A DNA stretch of 64,000 bases from Inhella inkyongensis (GTDB taxonomy: Bacteria; Pseudomonadota; Gammaproteobacteria; Burkholderiales; Burkholderiaceae_C), in the NCBI RefSeq assembly GCF_005952805.1, contig NZ_CP040709.1, positions 1,922,001 through 1,986,000 of the forward strand, given 5' to 3'. Position 1 is the first letter of the stretch. Each line of letters begins with the position of its first letter. A program made the position numbers and the translations under genes. The notes beneath the pieces were generated by a model, which saw nothing but the letters and a program-made list of their open reading frames with translations, was not told where the DNA came from and ran no database searches. Below, in pieces: positions 7,886 to 17,200 of this stretch.

Positions 7886-10087
7886 ATGTTTCAGCCTTTG
7901 CTCGGACCGCCTGCGGTCGAATGTTCCTCGACCGCCTCAGATTCCGCTGAGCCCGCCCGCCCGATGCAAGCCTTCTGCGTTCTGGCCCGCCTGCACCAGG
8001 TCGCGGCCGAGCCCGAGGCCTTGGCGCATGCGCTGGGCCTTGCGCCTTCGGATGCGGTGGGTGAGCCCGAGCTGCTGCTGGCCGCCAAGCATCTTGGGCT
8101 GAAGGCCAAGATCAGTCGCAGCTCGGTCGAGCGCCTGCCGCTCACGCCGCTGCCTGCGCTGGCACGGTTGAACGATGGGCGCTGGGTGGTGCTGGCGCAG
8201 TGCGATGGGCAGCGCGTGCTCTTCATGGATCCCGCCGCTGGCGAGGCGAGGCCCACCATCGAGCCGCTTGATGTGTTCGCTACACAATGGAGCGGCCTGC
8301 TGCTCTTGGCCACCAGCCGCGCCACCCTGGCGGGCGAGCTGCGCAAGTTCGATTTCTCCTGGTTCGTGCCGGCCCTGGTGAAGTACCGCCGCCTGTTTGG
8401 CGAGGCGCTCTTGGTATCGCTGTTCCTGCAGCTCTTCGCCCTGGTCTCGCCGCTGTTCTTCCAGGTGGTGATGGACAAGGTGTTGGTGCATCGGGGCACC
8501 AGCACCCTGGATGTATTGGTTGTGGGCTTGGTGGTGGTGGTGCTGTTCGAGAGCGTGCTGAACCTGCTGCGCACCTATGTGTTCAGCCACACCACCAGCC
8601 GCATCGATGTGGAGCTCGGCGCACAGTTGTTCCGGCACTTGTTGGCGCTGCCGCTGGCCTACTTTCAGGCGCGCCGGGTGGGCGATTCGATTGCCCGCGT
8701 GCGCGAGCTGGAGAACATCCGCCAGTTCCTGACCGGCAACGCCCTGACCCTGGTGCTGGACCTGCTGTTCTCGGTGGTCTTCATTGCGGTGATGTTTGCC
8801 TACAGCGCACAGCTCACGCTGATCGTGCTCGTGTCGCTGCCGCTTTATGTGGGCATCAGTTTGCTTGTCGTGCCGGTGCTGCGCGCGCGCCTGGACGAGA
8901 AGTTCGCGCGCGGCGCCGAGAACCAGTCGCTCTTGGTGGAGACGGTCACCGGCATCCAGACCGTGAAGGCCAGCGCGCTTGAACCCCAGATGGCCAGGCG
9001 CTGGGAGAGCCAGCTCGCCGCCTATGTGGCGGCCAGCTTCAAGACCTCGACCCTGGCCTCTTACGGGCACGAGGGCATCAATCTGATTGGCAAGCTGATC
9101 AATGCCGCCACGCTGTGGTTTGGTGCGCATCTAGTGATGGACGGCCAGCTCACCGTGGGCCAGTTCGTGGCTTTCAATATGTTTGCCGGCCGGGTGGCCC
9201 AGCCCATCATGCGCATTGCGCAGATGTGGACAGACTTCCAGCAGACCGGCATCTCGATGGCGCGGCTGGGCGACATCCTGAACACGCGCAGCGAGCTGCC
9301 CGCCAAGAGTGCGAGCCCCTTGCCCCGTGTGCAGGGCCGCGTGACGCTTGATGGTGTGAGCTTTCGGTATCGGCCCGATGCGGCGCCGGTCTTGCAGGGC
9401 GTGAGCCTGGACGTGCAGCCCGGCGAGGTGATCGGCATCGTCGGCCGCTCGGGCTCGGGCAAGAGCACCTTGACCAAGCTGATCCAACGCCTCTATGTGC
9501 CAGAAAGCGGCCACATCCGCGTGGACGGCCAGGACATTGCGCTCATCGACGCCGCCCAGCTGCGCCGGCAAGTGGGCGTGGTGCTGCAGGAGAACATGCT
9601 GTTCAACCGCAGCGTGCGCGAGAACATCGCCATTGCCGACCCCGGCGCGCCCCTCGACGCCGTGATCGAGGCCGCCAAGCAAGCCGGTGCGCATGAGTTC
9701 ATTGGCGAGCTGGCCGAGGGCTATGACACCGTGGTGGGTGAGCAGGGCAGCGCGCTGAGCGGCGGCCAGCGCCAGCGCATCGCCATTGCCCGCGCGCTGT
9801 TTGCCAACCCGCGCATCCTGATCTTTGACGAGGCCACCAGCGCGCTGGACTACGAGAGCGAGGCCATCATCCAGCGCAATATGCGCCGCATCTGCCAGGG
9901 GCGCACGGTGTTCATCATTGCGCATCGGCTCAGTGCGGTGCGGCAGGCCAACCGCATCATCGCGATGGAGCGCGGGCGGATTGTGGAGATGGGCTCGCAT
10001 GAGGAACTGCTGTCCCGGCCGGGTGGGGTGTATGCGCATTTGTGGCGGGTGCAGTCGCAGGGGCTGGACGAAGGGTCTTCGTCATGA
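7886..10087 (+). CDS. HlyB-like type I secretion ABC transporter
   Basis: A transporter closely resembling E. coli HlyB in layout and motif wording. A degenerate C39 peptidase-like domain (FCVLARLHQVAAEPEAL onward) lacks the catalytic Cys context. It is followed by the membrane domain with SPLFFQVVMDKVLVHRG and TSRIDVELGAQLFRHLLALP. The ATPase has Walker A GRSGSGKST, signature LSGGQRQR and Walker B ILIFDEATSALD. It would energise export of RTX proteins. Start uncertain: ATG 7886 gives 733 aa and ATG 7964 gives 707 aa, the length of HlyB. Neither has a clear Shine-Dalgarno, and codon bias before 7964 is weaker. Its partner adaptor gene at 10704 is separated by a 616-bp repeat-rich spacer rather than overlapping. 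Confidence 0.93.
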   Translation: MFQPLLGPPAVECSSTASDSAEPARPMQAFCVLARLHQVAAEPEALAHALGLAPSDAVGEPELLLAAKHLGLKAKISRSSVERLPLTPLPALARLNDGRWVVLAQCDGQRVLFMDPAAGEARPTIEPLDVFATQWSGLLLLATSRATLAGELRKFDFSWFVPALVKYRRLFGEALLVSLFLQLFALVSPLFFQVVMDKVLVHRGTSTLDVLVVGLVVVVLFESVLNLLRTYVFSHTTSRIDVELGAQLFRHLLALPLAYFQARRVGDSIARVRELENIRQFLTGNALTLVLDLLFSVVFIAVMFAYSAQLTLIVLVSLPLYVGISLLVVPVLRARLDEKFARGAENQSLLVETVTGIQTVKASALEPQMARRWESQLAAYVAASFKTSTLASYGHEGINLIGKLINAATLWFGAHLVMDGQLTVGQFVAFNMFAGRVAQPIMRIAQMWTDFQQTGISMARLGDILNTRSELPAKSASPLPRVQGRVTLDGVSFRYRPDAAPVLQGVSLDVQPGEVIGIVGRSGSGKSTLTKLIQRLYVPESGHIRVDGQDIALIDAAQLRRQVGVVLQENMLFNRSVRENIAIADPGAPLDAVIEAAKQAGAHEFIGELAEGYDTVVGEQGSALSGGQRQRIAIARALFANPRILIFDEATSALDYESEAIIQRNMRRICQGRTVFIIAHRLSAVRQANRIIAMERGRIVEMGSHEELLSRPGGVYAHLWRVQSQGLDEGSSS

Positions 10088-10126
10088 CGCGCCTTGTGTC
10101 TTTCTCCCAGCCCGCCCGGAATTCGC

Positions 10127-10690
10127 CCGGGCCGGCGACCTACTTTCTTCGCTTCGCCGAAGAAAGTAGGCAAAGAAGGGCGACCCCGATGCGCAGCCCC
10201 TTGGCTTCGCCAAGGGGTCCCCTGCGATGCTCGCGAGCCAGAGCCAGCGCGGAACGCGCTGCGCTCGCAAGCTCGCTTCGCTTGAACGGCCGCGCCGAGT
10301 CAGTTGGGGATGCGCGCTGCGCGCGCGCTCTGACTCGCTGTGCTTCTCGGCAGCGCATAGGGGACCCCGCGAAACGGAGCGGCTGATTGAAGTCCGGGCT
10401 GTTCGACTGTTTTGGGGCTCCCTATGCCAAGCCGAGGAGCACAGGAGTGCAGACCCGCGCGCGCGGCGCGCCACGTGAACTGACTCGGCGCGGCCGTCCA
10501 AACGCAGTGAGCGCAGCGAACGGAGTGCGTTCCGCGCCGGGGTCTGCAATCCGAGCACCGCAGGGAACCGCTCGCCGCAGGCGAGCGGCGCCGGCATCGG
10601 GGGTCGCCTTTCTCTTTCCCCCTTTCTCTTTGGCGACGCAAAGAGAAAGGGGTCGGGGTGTGGGGTTGAAGACCCCACGGGCTCTCCCGC
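10127..10690. repeat. Composite dispersed hairpin repeat (Burkholderiales type)
   Basis: The 616-bp gap between the HlyB-like and HlyD-like genes has no supported gene and is built of perfect inverted repeats. Arms of 12 bp lie at 10139-10150/10159-10170 (CCTACTTTCTTC and its complement), 8-bp arms at 10197-10204/10210-10217 (CCCCTTGG), 9-bp arms at 10568-10576/10580-10588 and 14-bp arms at 10619-10632/10639-10652 (CCCCTTTCTCTTTG). The two ends are related in inverted orientation. From general knowledge, near-identical hairpin-rich blocks are scattered in intergenic regions of many Burkholderiales and are often mis-annotated as small proteins. No transposase is present. It may act as a transcription attenuator between the two genes. 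Confidence 0.8.
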
Positions 10691-10703
10691 AATACGAACT
10701 GAA

Positions 10704-12140
10704 ATGAAAACGCAAGTGAACCCCATCCCCCCAGCCCACCCGGCGCTGGACCTCCTGCGCAAATACGCAGCCATCTTCCAAGCCGCCTGGGCCCAGCGCC
10801 ACGAACTCGCCGGCCCCAAGCGCTTGGCCGACGAACAAGCCTTCCTGCCCGCCGCCCTGGCCCTGCAGGAAACCCCGCCGCATCCGGCCCCGCGCCGCGC
10901 CATGCTGACGATCTGCGCGCTCTTTCTGATCGCCCTGGTCTGGGCCCTCGTCGGCCAGCTCGACATCGTCGCCGTGGCCCAGGGCCAGGTGGTAGTGAGC
11001 CAGCGCAGCAAGACCCTGCAGCCGCTGGAAACCAGTGTGGTCAAGGCCATCCATGTGAAGGACGGTGACGTGGTGCGGGCCGGGCAACTGTTGATCGAAC
11101 TGGACGCGACCGCCCAGGGGGCCGATGCCAGCCGCGTGGCGCAAGAGCTGGACGCTGCCCGCAGCGAGGCCCTGCGCAGCCAGGCCCTGCTGCAGGCCCT
11201 GAACCAAGGCGGCCAACCGCAGCTCAAGGGCACGGAGCTCAAGGCCGAGGCGCTGGCCAGCGCGCAGCACCAACTGCAGTCCGAGTGGGCCGACGTCCAA
11301 GCCAAGCTCAGCAAGCTGCAGGCCGAGGCCCAGCGCCGCCAGGCCGAGCTGGCCACCGCCGAACAGGTGGTGGCCAAGCTCAGCACCACCCTGCCGCTGG
11401 CCCGCGAGCGCGAGCGCGACTACCAGTCACTCTCCACCCAAGGCTTCATTGGCGGCCACGCCACCCAAGACCGCCAGCGCGAGCGCATCGAACTGGAGCG
11501 CGACCTCGCTACCGCCCGCGCCCGCCAACTCGAAGCCCAGGCCAGCGTGCGCGAGGCGCATAGCAATGCCCAGGCCTACCGCGCCGAACTGCTCAAAACC
11601 CTGCACGAACGCCAAGCCACGGGCCTCCTGAAGACCGGCCAGCTCAGCGAAGAAGGCAGCAAGGCCCAGCTGCGCCAGCAGCTCACTCAGCTACGGGCGC
11701 CTGTGGCCGGCGTCGTGCAACAACTGGCCGTGCACACCGCCGGCGGCGTCGTCACCCCGGCCCAGGTGCTGCTGGTGCTCGTCCCCCAAGACGCCGAAGT
11801 GACCGCCGAGGTGGCGCTCGAAAACAAGGACATCGGCTTTGTGCGCGTGGGGCAAACGGCCGAGGTCAAGCTCGAAACCTTCCCCTTCACCCGCTACGGC
11901 ACGGTGCCGGCCACAGTCACGCGCATCAGTGCCGATGCAGTGCACGACGAGAAGCGCGGCGCGCTCTTCATGGCCACGCTGCGCCTGGACAAGACCGCGC
12001 TGGTGGTCGAGGGGCAGCGCATTGCTCTGAGCCCGGGGATGAATTTGAGCGCGGAGTTGAAGACGGGCAAGCGGCGCGTGATTGAGTATTTGCTCAAGCC
12101 GGTGCAGACGCGCGCCAACGAAGCTGCAAGGGAGCGCTGA
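10704..12140 (+). CDS. HlyD family type I secretion adaptor (second copy)
   Basis: A 478-aa periplasmic adaptor, exactly the length of E. coli HlyD. A cytosolic N-terminal segment of about 65 residues precedes a TM helix (MLTICALFLIALVWALVGQL). The lipoyl half QGQVVVSQRSKTLQPLETSV follows, then a long Ala/Gln/Glu-rich coiled coil (about 140-330) and the C-terminal beta domain with VALENKDIGFVRVGQTAEVK. It would pair with the HlyB-like transporter upstream. The gene is followed at once (2 bp) by a GT4 glycosyltransferase, suggesting one transcript toward the RTX locus. Confidence 0.93.
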   Translation: MKTQVNPIPPAHPALDLLRKYAAIFQAAWAQRHELAGPKRLADEQAFLPAALALQETPPHPAPRRAMLTICALFLIALVWALVGQLDIVAVAQGQVVVSQRSKTLQPLETSVVKAIHVKDGDVVRAGQLLIELDATAQGADASRVAQELDAARSEALRSQALLQALNQGGQPQLKGTELKAEALASAQHQLQSEWADVQAKLSKLQAEAQRRQAELATAEQVVAKLSTTLPLARERERDYQSLSTQGFIGGHATQDRQRERIELERDLATARARQLEAQASVREAHSNAQAYRAELLKTLHERQATGLLKTGQLSEEGSKAQLRQQLTQLRAPVAGVVQQLAVHTAGGVVTPAQVLLVLVPQDAEVTAEVALENKDIGFVRVGQTAEVKLETFPFTRYGTVPATVTRISADAVHDEKRGALFMATLRLDKTALVVEGQRIALSPGMNLSAELKTGKRRVIEYLLKPVQTRANEAARER

Positions 12141-12142
12141 TC

Positions 12143-13531
12143 ATGAAGCTGCTCATCATTCACCAGAACTTCCCGGGCCAGTTCAAGCACATGGCCGCCG
12201 AGTGGTGGCGACGTTCCGGCTGGGATGTGATCGGCATCGGGCGCGACACTGCGCCCGGCTTGCCGAACCTGCCAGGCTTCAAGCTCATCCGCTACCAGCC
12301 GCATCGTGGCGTGGGCAAGGCCCAGCACCCCTACTTGCGCCGCATGGAAGACGCGGTGCTTCATGGCCAGGCCGTGGCCCGTGTGCTGCTGCAGCTCAAG
12401 GCCAGCGGCTGGCGGCCCGACACCATCCTGGCCCACCCGGGTTGGGGCGAGACTCTCTACGCCAAAGATGTGTTCCCCGACGCGCGGCTGGTGCATTTTT
12501 GTGAGTGGTTCTACAACGCGCCCGGCGGCAGCGGCAGCGGCAGCGGCGGCGACCGGCAAGGCCTGGACCGGGCAGCCTGGCCCTATGCCGACGTGGGCTT
12601 CGACCCCGAGTTCCCAACGCGCTTTGATGACCACGCCCGCATCCGCTCCTGGAATGCGCTGCATCTGCTGAATCTGCACAACTGCGACCTCGGGATCAGC
12701 CCCACCCAGTGGCAAAAGGCCCAGCATCCGCGCGAGTACCAGCACAAGATCGTCGTCGCGCACGAGGGCATTGCGACCGATCATCTGGGGCCGGACCCGC
12801 AGGCCCTGTTCAGGACGCCCAGCGGCGAGGTGTTGAGGGCCAACGACCCCGATAAGCCGGTGATCACCTATGTGGCCCGCAATCTGGAGCCCTATCGGGG
12901 CTTCCACACCTTCATGCGGGCGCTGCCGGCCCTTCAACGCGAGCACAAAACGGCCCACACCCTGATCGTCGGCGGCGACGACGTGAGCTATGGCTCACGG
13001 CCTCAGGGCGCCAAGAGCTGGAAGAACAAGATGTTGACCGAGGTGGGTCATCAGCTTGACCCCAGGCGCACGCACTTCCTGGGCAAGCTGCCCTATGCCG
13101 GCTACAAAAAGGTGCTGCAGCTCAGCAGCGCCCATGTCTACCTGAGCTACCCCTTTGTGCTGAGCTGGTCCTGCCTGGAGGCCATGGCCACGGGCTGCCT
13201 GGTGGTGGGCAGCGATGTGGCACCGGTGCGGGAGGCAATTCGGGACGAGCTGTCTGGGCTGCTGGTCCGTCCGCTCGACCCGCACGCTTTGGTCGTGCGG
13301 GTCAACGCGGCCCTGGGCCTGCCGGCCGAGCGGGCCCAAGACCTGCGGGCGTGCGCCCTGCAGCAGGCCCAGGAACGCTGGCCGCAGGGGCGCGGCCAGC
13401 GGGTGTTTGAGGGCTTGCTCACTGCGCCGGCGACGGCGGGGGATGCGTCCCATCAGCCTGGCCCTGGAGTGGGGCTGAAGCCCAGCCCAGCCCTGGCCGT
13501 CAAAGACTTCGTTCAAGAGGAAACCGTGTGA
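12143..13531 (+). CDS. GT4-family glycosyltransferase
   Basis: A 462-aa GT-B fold enzyme. The N-terminal domain opens with MKLLIIHQNFPGQFKHMA. The C-terminal domain has the nucleotide-sugar binding features of GT4 glycosyltransferases: YVARNLEPYRGFHTFMRALP, HFLGKLPYAGYKKVLQLSSA and PFVLSWSCLEAMATGCLVVG with EAI downstream. It would act in the cytosol, sugar and acceptor unknown. Position between type I secretion genes and the RTX locus suggests a surface or exported substrate. A short Gly/Ser repeat (GGSGSGSGG, around residues 129-137) is a flexible loop. Its stop overlaps the next small ORF (GTGA). Confidence 0.85.
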   Translation: MKLLIIHQNFPGQFKHMAAEWWRRSGWDVIGIGRDTAPGLPNLPGFKLIRYQPHRGVGKAQHPYLRRMEDAVLHGQAVARVLLQLKASGWRPDTILAHPGWGETLYAKDVFPDARLVHFCEWFYNAPGGSGSGSGGDRQGLDRAAWPYADVGFDPEFPTRFDDHARIRSWNALHLLNLHNCDLGISPTQWQKAQHPREYQHKIVVAHEGIATDHLGPDPQALFRTPSGEVLRANDPDKPVITYVARNLEPYRGFHTFMRALPALQREHKTAHTLIVGGDDVSYGSRPQGAKSWKNKMLTEVGHQLDPRRTHFLGKLPYAGYKKVLQLSSAHVYLSYPFVLSWSCLEAMATGCLVVGSDVAPVREAIRDELSGLLVRPLDPHALVVRVNAALGLPAERAQDLRACALQQAQERWPQGRGQRVFEGLLTAPATAGDASHQPGPGVGLKPSPALAVKDFVQEETV

Positions 13532-13719
13532 CCAAGAATCAAGAAATGGCCAGCGTGTTCGGGTTGCGGGAAGCACCTTGTTTCGATAGGCGCCTTCACA
13601 CCCTGCACATCGCGCCTGCGTTCCTGATGTCGGAATTGGCGCGTGAATTCAAGCTGTCCGCAGGACGAGTCAGTCAATTGATCAAGAAGGCGGGCTCCGC
13701 CGGAAAGGATGACCTGTGA
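13528..13719 (+). CDS. Small helix-turn-helix-like protein (63 aa)
   Basis: A 63-aa ORF starting at GTG 13528, overlapping the stop of the GT4 gene, with GAGG a few bases upstream. The C-terminal half reads SELAREFKLSAGRVSQLIKK. It has the spacing of a helix-turn-helix like that at the C-terminus of sigma-70-type and phage regulators (small-residue turn, then G-R-V-S-Q-L recognition helix). The N-terminal part is unfamiliar. It may be a small DNA-binding regulator of the following toxin locus, or the surviving 3' end of a sigma-factor-like gene. There is no further support beyond the motif and coupling. Confidence 0.45.
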   Translation: MTKNQEMASVFGLREAPCFDRRLHTLHIAPAFLMSELAREFKLSAGRVSQLIKKAGSAGKDDL

Positions 13720-13750
13720 CCCACGCAGAAACACCCTCGAAGGGGGCTCA

Positions 13751-13793
13751 GATTAAAGACCCTGGCGCCGATTAAAGAGTTGCCCCTGGCGCC
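13751..13793 (+). repeat. Short imperfect direct repeat upstream of the RTX locus
   Basis: GATTAAAGA occurs at 13751-13759 and 13770-13778, each followed by CCTGGCGCC (13761-13769 and 13785-13793). The pair sits 50-90 bp before the first gene of the RTX locus, in the only gap of more than 100 bp there. It could be a regulator-binding site or part of the promoter; I cannot assign -35/-10 elements with confidence. Confidence 0.5.
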
Positions 13794-13841
13794 TCTGACG
13801 CCCGAAACCCAACACGAAACAACTTAGAAAAAGGAAACAGC

Positions 13842-14264
13842 ATGGAAGTCTTGCCTATTTTTCAGATGAGTATTCTTTCTAATGAACAGGAGTCGGCGCT
13901 TCGACGGCTACTGGTCAATAACGTTTCCGCAGAGCATTTTCCAAGTCCTGCAAACCCTTTCAGGGCTGAACGAAAGTGCCTCGTCGACGCTGAGGGCGGA
14001 GTGATTATCTGCGTGCTGCAAGGCCTTGGGATGGATTTGTTGCCAACCAAGTACTTTTTGGCGAAGGATGACTGCTTTGCATTGGTTGAAGTTCCCTGGA
14101 AGGTGAATCCAGAGGTGCGCATACTATTTGCAAGTGGTGAATATTTTTCTGAACCCACGTTGACTATTGGCATCCTAAACAGGGGGCTTCAAATGGGAGG
14201 TCGATATTTGGTCGGCTACAACTCGGCCATGTCTGAGTTCTGCAATATTTCGAACGCGCACTAA
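13842..14264 (+). CDS. Hypothetical protein, candidate cognate immunity to cassette 1
   Basis: A 140-aa protein without signal peptide, lipobox or TM segment. Start ATG 13842 has a strong AAAGGA upstream. It is visibly AT-richer than almost everything else in the window, as is the first ~950 bp of the toxin gene that follows after 20 bp, so the two probably arrived together. Elsewhere in this locus a small gene of matching family stands directly before each toxin. By that rule this would be the partner of cassette 1 (inference). I looked for RTX acyltransferase (HlyC) residues, because HlyC genes also precede RTX toxins. There is only a vague YFLAKDDCFALVEVPW similarity and no convincing catalytic His. 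Confidence 0.7.
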   Translation: MEVLPIFQMSILSNEQESALRRLLVNNVSAEHFPSPANPFRAERKCLVDAEGGVIICVLQGLGMDLLPTKYFLAKDDCFALVEVPWKVNPEVRILFASGEYFSEPTLTIGILNRGLQMGGRYLVGYNSAMSEFCNISNAH

Positions 14265-14284
14265 ACGATAGTCATAGGCATAGC

Positions 14285-17200
14285 ATGTCCAGTCTTCAAG
14301 CGGCACTCGCCGAAGTCAAATCAGCAGCCAACCTTGAGGCTATCAAGAAAATAATTCAAGAGCTGGATACTTCCATCCCTGGGGTCACAGCCAATACAAC
14401 TTGGCTTCTCTGGAGCGGTAGGCTAAGTGACGGCACGTCTGCTGGGTTTGTTGCAGATCTTTGGTCGCAAGCCATTGGGACAGATGGGAATCGAGTGTTT
14501 GCCACCCTAGGTGACAGTCCGTTGTCAAAATTCCTAAACTCGCCAGAACTTTCTGCGCGCTTGTGGGAGATAACTGAGTCAGATCTCGCCAAGAGTACGG
14601 ATAACTGGGCTTCGTTATCCGCTTCGGAAAGGCAGAGTAGAATCAATAGTCGGTTTGAAAGAACTCTGACAGGTACGGATGCAACGACGCATATTCGAGT
14701 CAACTCGGACTCACTCTTTGATTTGGCATCCAGAAGATTTGTTGAAACTGGCGGCTCAAAGTGGCGCTTGCTTTTTGGAGATAATCCATACGACGCGAGA
14801 TCGGTGGCGGTAGTTACTGAGCTTCCTGCGTTGCTAAAAAAGTCCCAAGATACAATTGTCGATGGACTTGATGTCGCGACATTCCAGAAGTACGAGGACC
14901 CTTTAAAGGCCATGTACGCAAATGGGAATTTGCGAACGATTCTCTCCAAACCAAAAATAGATTCAGGTTTTCAAAAATTTGTCGAAACTGGCGCGCAGTC
15001 AATTGATGATTTGGCGCGAGCATTGTCCGCAGAAATTGGCGGGATAATGGGCGAAGTTCGAAATAATCCGCAACTTGCGGACTCGGCAAGTCAGCTCAAA
15101 GCGCTTGGTCAAAAATTTGCAGATAGCGGCCTGCCAAGGACACTTAATAAGCTTGGAGCACTTGGGGTTTTTGCAGGCCTTTTTGTTGCTTCGGGGAAAG
15201 CTTCTGCAGCCGCCCTTGATGGTGATACTGGACGAGCAAGCCAAATCATGGCCGAGTGGGCTGCGGATGCGGCCCTGTCAGAAGTTGGCGCGCTCATTGG
15301 CTCTGCGGTAGCTGCCATTGCCCTGGCAGCTGCTGGCGCAGCCGGTGCAGTCGTCAGCGCCCCTGTCGCTGGCGCAGCTGTCCTCGGCGCCGCACTAGTT
15401 GGCAGCTTCTTTGGCTCCGACGCCGCCGAGCGCCTGGGCGAGTACTTCGAAGACCGCGACCACAGCGGCCGCATGGACGCGCTAGAAAAACTCCAAGGAC
15501 TGCTCTTTGGCCAGAGCTGGACCGTCACCGACACGCCGCCGCCCGATTTGCTGGCCAAGGCGCTGCAACTCAACGCCGACTTCCTGGTCAAGTCCCTGCA
15601 ACTGACTTATTCGCGCGAGGACATCGTCGCGCTCGCAAAGACCAGCATCGCCTGGCGCTACGCCCTGCGCGAACTCACGGGCTTCGCCGTCGAAGGGCTG
15701 AACTACGACGAATACAACCTGGACGGCAGCCTGGACCTCTTCGATCCCGCCACCGGCGAAGGCGGAATGACCGAGGAATACCTCAAAGACCGCGCCGCCA
15801 TGATGATGTGGAAGGTGCGCTTTGACCGGGGCATGGCCGATGACAACGACGGCCCGAATCTGTCCGACCGCTCCAAGTCCTACTACGAAGACTGGGATAT
15901 CGCGTCCATCGAAGGCAACTGGGACTTCGTGGACCGTAAGCACCTGGTGGCGGGCGACCCACTGACCCTGCAGATCGACGGCAGCGGTATCAGTGTTCAC
16001 GACCATCAAGTCGTCTTCGGCACCGCCAAGGACGAAGAGTTCCACGGCGAAGGCGACAACGATCGGCTGTATGGCGGCGGCGGTGCGGACAAGATCACCG
16101 GTCGCAAAGGAAGCGACTACATCGAGGGCAACGGTGGCAACGACAAGCTCTACGGCGACGAGGGCCACGACACCCTGCGCGGCGGCAGCGGCAGCGACGA
16201 ACTGGAGGGCGGCGTTGGTAGCGACCTGCTGCAAGGCGAAGCCGGCAACGACATCCTCCACGGTGGCGAAGGCCACGACGCTCTTTCGGGCGGTAGCGGC
16301 GCCGACGAACTCCACGGCGACGCTGGCAACGACGTCCTGATTGGCGGCACCGGCGCCGACATCCTCAAGGGCGGCGCCGACAACGACATCCTCTTCGACG
16401 AAGGCGGCGCCGAGGTCAACTACCTCTGGGGCGAGGCCGGCAACGATGCGCTGGAGATCCAGGCCGGCACGGGCAAGAACTTCCTGGACGGCGGCAGCGG
16501 CAACGATGTGCTGATCGGCAGCCGCGCGGGCGGCAATGCCCTGACCGGCGGCACGGGCAACGACTGGCTGCAGGGCGGGGATGGGTTGGACATCCTGGTG
16601 GGCGACGGCGGCGTGGCCGACTCTGGGGGCGGCGCGGACGGCGCCGACCTGATCGAAGCCGGAGGCGGTGCTGATCAGATCACCGGCGGTGGCGGCTCCG
16701 ACCTGCTGCGTGGCGGCGCGGGCCAGGACCACTACCGCTTTGAGGGGGCGGGTTTTGGGACGGATGTGATTGACGACGCGGACGGCCAGGGCGAACTGGT
16801 GTTTGCCGGCCAGATTCTCAAGACCGCGAGCTTCAGTGAGGACAAGCAGTGCTGGATCGCGTCTGGGCCAAATTCGGGCGGTGTCGAGATCCGCAAGCTG
16901 GAATCCGAAGGATCGATCACCTTGGCCATCAGCCTGGACGGGGATGTGCAAAGCACGGTCTATCTGCGCAACTGGACGCCGGGGCAGCTGGGGCTGACGC
17001 TGACGGGCGAGCCCAAGCTGCGCGACCGGCCCACCGCCACGCCCGTGAAGCCGCAGAGCCGCGCCGAGAACAATTTTGTGGACTTCGTGCGCGGAGACGC
17101 GGTCGACGCCGACCAGGGCAACGACCTCCTGGTGGGCAGCGATGCATCAAGCCTGTTGCTGGGCGGCACTGGCAATGATTTGCTGGATGGACGGGGCGGG

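Noticed and set aside
10082..10707. Small proteins in the spacer between the HlyB-like and HlyD-like genes
   Set aside because: All open frames there run through perfect hairpins, lack ribosome sites and have low-complexity Arg/Ala/Pro-rich sequence; the region is a dispersed repeat.
13842..14264. RTX toxin-activating acyltransferase (HlyC)
   Set aside because: Position before an RTX gene suggested it, but the conserved catalytic His context and the C-terminal half of HlyC are not visible; only a few residues around DDCFALVEVPW resemble it.
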